From positions 10,808,501 to 10,872,500 of the forward strand of contig NC_064447.1 of NCBI RefSeq assembly GCF_023343835.1: a DNA stretch of 64,000 bases. Reading direction: 5' to 3'. Shown one piece after another: positions 62,400 through 64,000 of this stretch. This stretch comes from Lagopus muta (Eukaryota; Chordata; Aves; Galliformes; Phasianidae). Both the position numbers and the translations under genes were made by a program. The first letter of the stretch is position 1; every line of letters starts with the position of its first letter. The notes under the pieces were generated by a model. That model was not told where the DNA came from. It was given only the letters and a program-made list of their open reading frames with translations, and did not search any database.

Positions 62400-62690
62400 A
62401 AAAGAGGTGCTGTAAGGGCCCGTGTATCTACCCATACATTTCCACATAGCTGGAGTCTCAATCTTTGCTGGTGCTTATAGTGGCAATGCTGAGTCAGGGC
62501 CTGAAGCAGTGATTGAGCACCTGGTGGGAAGGCAGGGCCAACCCAGGGGAGCTCAGGTGTGTGCAATGCATCTGAGTGACTGGAAGGGTAGAGCCAGGAT
62601 CCACCCCTTCTCAGACCTCATTTAAGGGTTGGCAGTGAAGATGAGAGTATCACTTGCTGGAGATCCTTACCTATCTGAGGTCTTCTAAAG
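62400..62690 (+). promoter_or_regulatory. Promoter-like segment ending at a splice donor, possibly repeat-derived
   Basis: Contains a TATA-like CATTTAAG at 62619-62626. A leader follows that ends AAAG then GTAAGC at 62691, a good donor. Upstream are GGAGCTCAGGTGTGTGCAAT and GAGCCAGGATCCACCCC. The arrangement of TATA-like box, short leader and donor looks like a compact promoter plus first exon. I have a vague memory of similar sequence recurring in chicken DNA, which would make it a transposable-element promoter, but I cannot name the family with confidence. Confidence 0.3.
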
Positions 62691-64000
62691 GTAAGCAACT
62701 ATTTTTCTTTATTTCTGTTGTGGCTGTTGTATTTGGGCTTGTTCTCATTGCTGTAGCTGAAGGTTTGCTACCTTGCTATTAGCATCCCATTACAGTGCTG
62801 AAGTGGTATGGCTATCACCTGGGAAGGAGAGCCTCTGGAGGTGGCCTAATTAGTGGTGAATTAATGAATGGCTGCTCATCAGTGGATGGGGCTGAGCAGG
62901 GTGATGTGTTGTTAGAAGAACTTCTCTGAGGCTTTAGGAGGGAGGAAGGAGCCAAGAATAAAGGTTCTGTGTAATGTCAGGCGAGGCCTGGAGTGGGAGG
63001 AATTTCTGTTTCTCATGTTCTTGGCTCACTTACAAAGATTCCCAAAACTTCTGTAATGAATGGATGAGCAACTCTTCATTCCTTGTTCCCTGTCCTGGAG
63101 CATAGGCGCAGCATTAACAGTCAGCACTACCCAGCAGTGTGTGGGGACAGGAGCTCTTTGACTTTGGCACCAAGCGCTGTCCCCAGCCCCACCTTTTAGG
63201 CAGAGCCTTCAGGCAAGGCTGAAGCTCTGGGGACCACAACTTGAACTGTAACTCCATTGCTGTTGGATTGGAAATAAGAGGTCTGGCTGTAATGCGGGGA
63301 TTGGAAACACTATGCTCTTTCTACCTGGAAAGCTTTTTGTTTCACAGATTGTTTTTCTACTCCATAGAGCATCCTCATGCTTCAAGGCACTTTCAGCATA
63401 TTTCCCCTTTTTTTTCTTCCTGTGCCTTCCTTAAAGCTCAGAGTGTCCTGAAGCTGGAAGAACAGAGCCCCATCTAAGATGCTAAGAAATTCTCCTACTC
63501 CTCTCAATAGGCTCAGAGAAGTTCTGGGGCTGAGCAGCACCATGTGCTGGAGCTGTCAGTGGAAATAAAGGAGGGGAGAAAGGCACAGGCACGTGCTGTA
63601 CCCGCTGGCTCTGACTAAACCCTCAAGCTTTGTTTGCTTGGTCTCTCCAGCCCTCATAAAAGTCAAATGAGCTTCGTGCTGGAGCCGGAGGGAACAGAGA
63701 AAGCTGGGATGAGCAAGGCAGAGTGGGCCATCATCTCCTGCCTGCATCCATCTGTGGACCCAGGGGAGCCCTTGCAGTCCTCTTACAGGAATTGGCTTGG
63801 GGCTCCTGCAATTTTACCCCTCTATGGCCATAAAAAGGCAGCCAGAATGGATTGGCTCTGAAGAGAGGTGATGCTGAGCAGAGTCTGACAGCCTCGTCAT
63901 TCCCTTCAGCTCCTGCTCCCTTACCTTGCACCAGGATGCTATGCGTTATCAAAGGATGTTGAGATGAGGAGTGATGGGGCGGGTAGCACAGATCCCCAGA
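62691..64000. other. Right end of window, no gene seen
   Basis: No coding exon is recognised. If the donor at 62691 is used, this is the start of an intron reaching beyond the window. Confidence 0.5.

Noticed and set aside
1-64000. CRISPR arrays, phage or bacterial defence systems, operons
   Set aside because: No regularly spaced repeats and no bacterial gene organisation; the window is vertebrate nuclear DNA.
1-64000. tRNA, rRNA or microRNA genes
   Set aside because: No tRNA A/B box pairs with a matching cloverleaf, no rRNA sequence and no recognised microRNA hairpin were seen by eye. A covariance-model scan would be needed to exclude small RNAs.

Overview
The window looks like nuclear DNA of a bird, most likely chicken or a close galliform. 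It holds one protein-coding gene spread over large non-coding stretches, spliced 5' exons with vertebrate-type splice sites, several CR1-type LINE fragments (the dominant avian interspersed repeat) and vertebrate-style polyadenylation signals. There are no bacterial-type operons, ribosome binding sites, CRISPR arrays or insertion sequences. Most long open frames here are chance frames in GC-rich DNA with no recognisable domains.

The gene is KCNJ12, encoding the inward-rectifier potassium channel Kir2.2, on the + strand. Its whole 429-residue coding sequence lies in one exon (CDS 41659-42948). All key Kir2 residues are intact. That exon begins at a clear splice acceptor (41501) and continues into a long AT-rich 3' UTR, with candidate poly(A) signals near 45110 and 46789. 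Upstream I infer a small internal non-coding exon (37123-37197) and a CpG-rich first exon ending at a GTAAGT donor (35274/35275). A second, more distal candidate first exon ends at another GTAAGT donor (19669/19670). This suggests two alternative promoters about 15.6 kb apart. The small exon carries a 22-codon upstream reading frame in a strong start context. It would be in frame with the channel but is closed by a stop at 41524-41526, so it could tune translation.

Layout: 1-18.6 kb, upstream DNA with no gene seen and two CR1 scraps; 18.6-19.7 kb, candidate distal promoter and exon with long T tracts; 19.7-35 kb, intron of the distal transcript, or upstream DNA for the proximal one; 35-41.5 kb, proximal promoter, exon 1, exon 2 and introns, including a strand-asymmetric polypurine block of about 430 bp; 41.5-46.8 kb, coding exon and 3' UTR, which contains an antisense CR1; 46.8-64 kb, downstream DNA with an old CR1 reverse-transcriptase remnant, younger CR1 pieces and a promoter-like segment near 62.4-62.7 kb.

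I found no convincing new biological system. The points most worth checking are the dual promoter and upstream-frame arrangement of KCNJ12, the polypurine block, the promoter-like segment at 62.6 kb and one unusually long stop-free frame on the minus strand. All exon, promoter and repeat calls outside the coding sequence are read by eye, without alignment.
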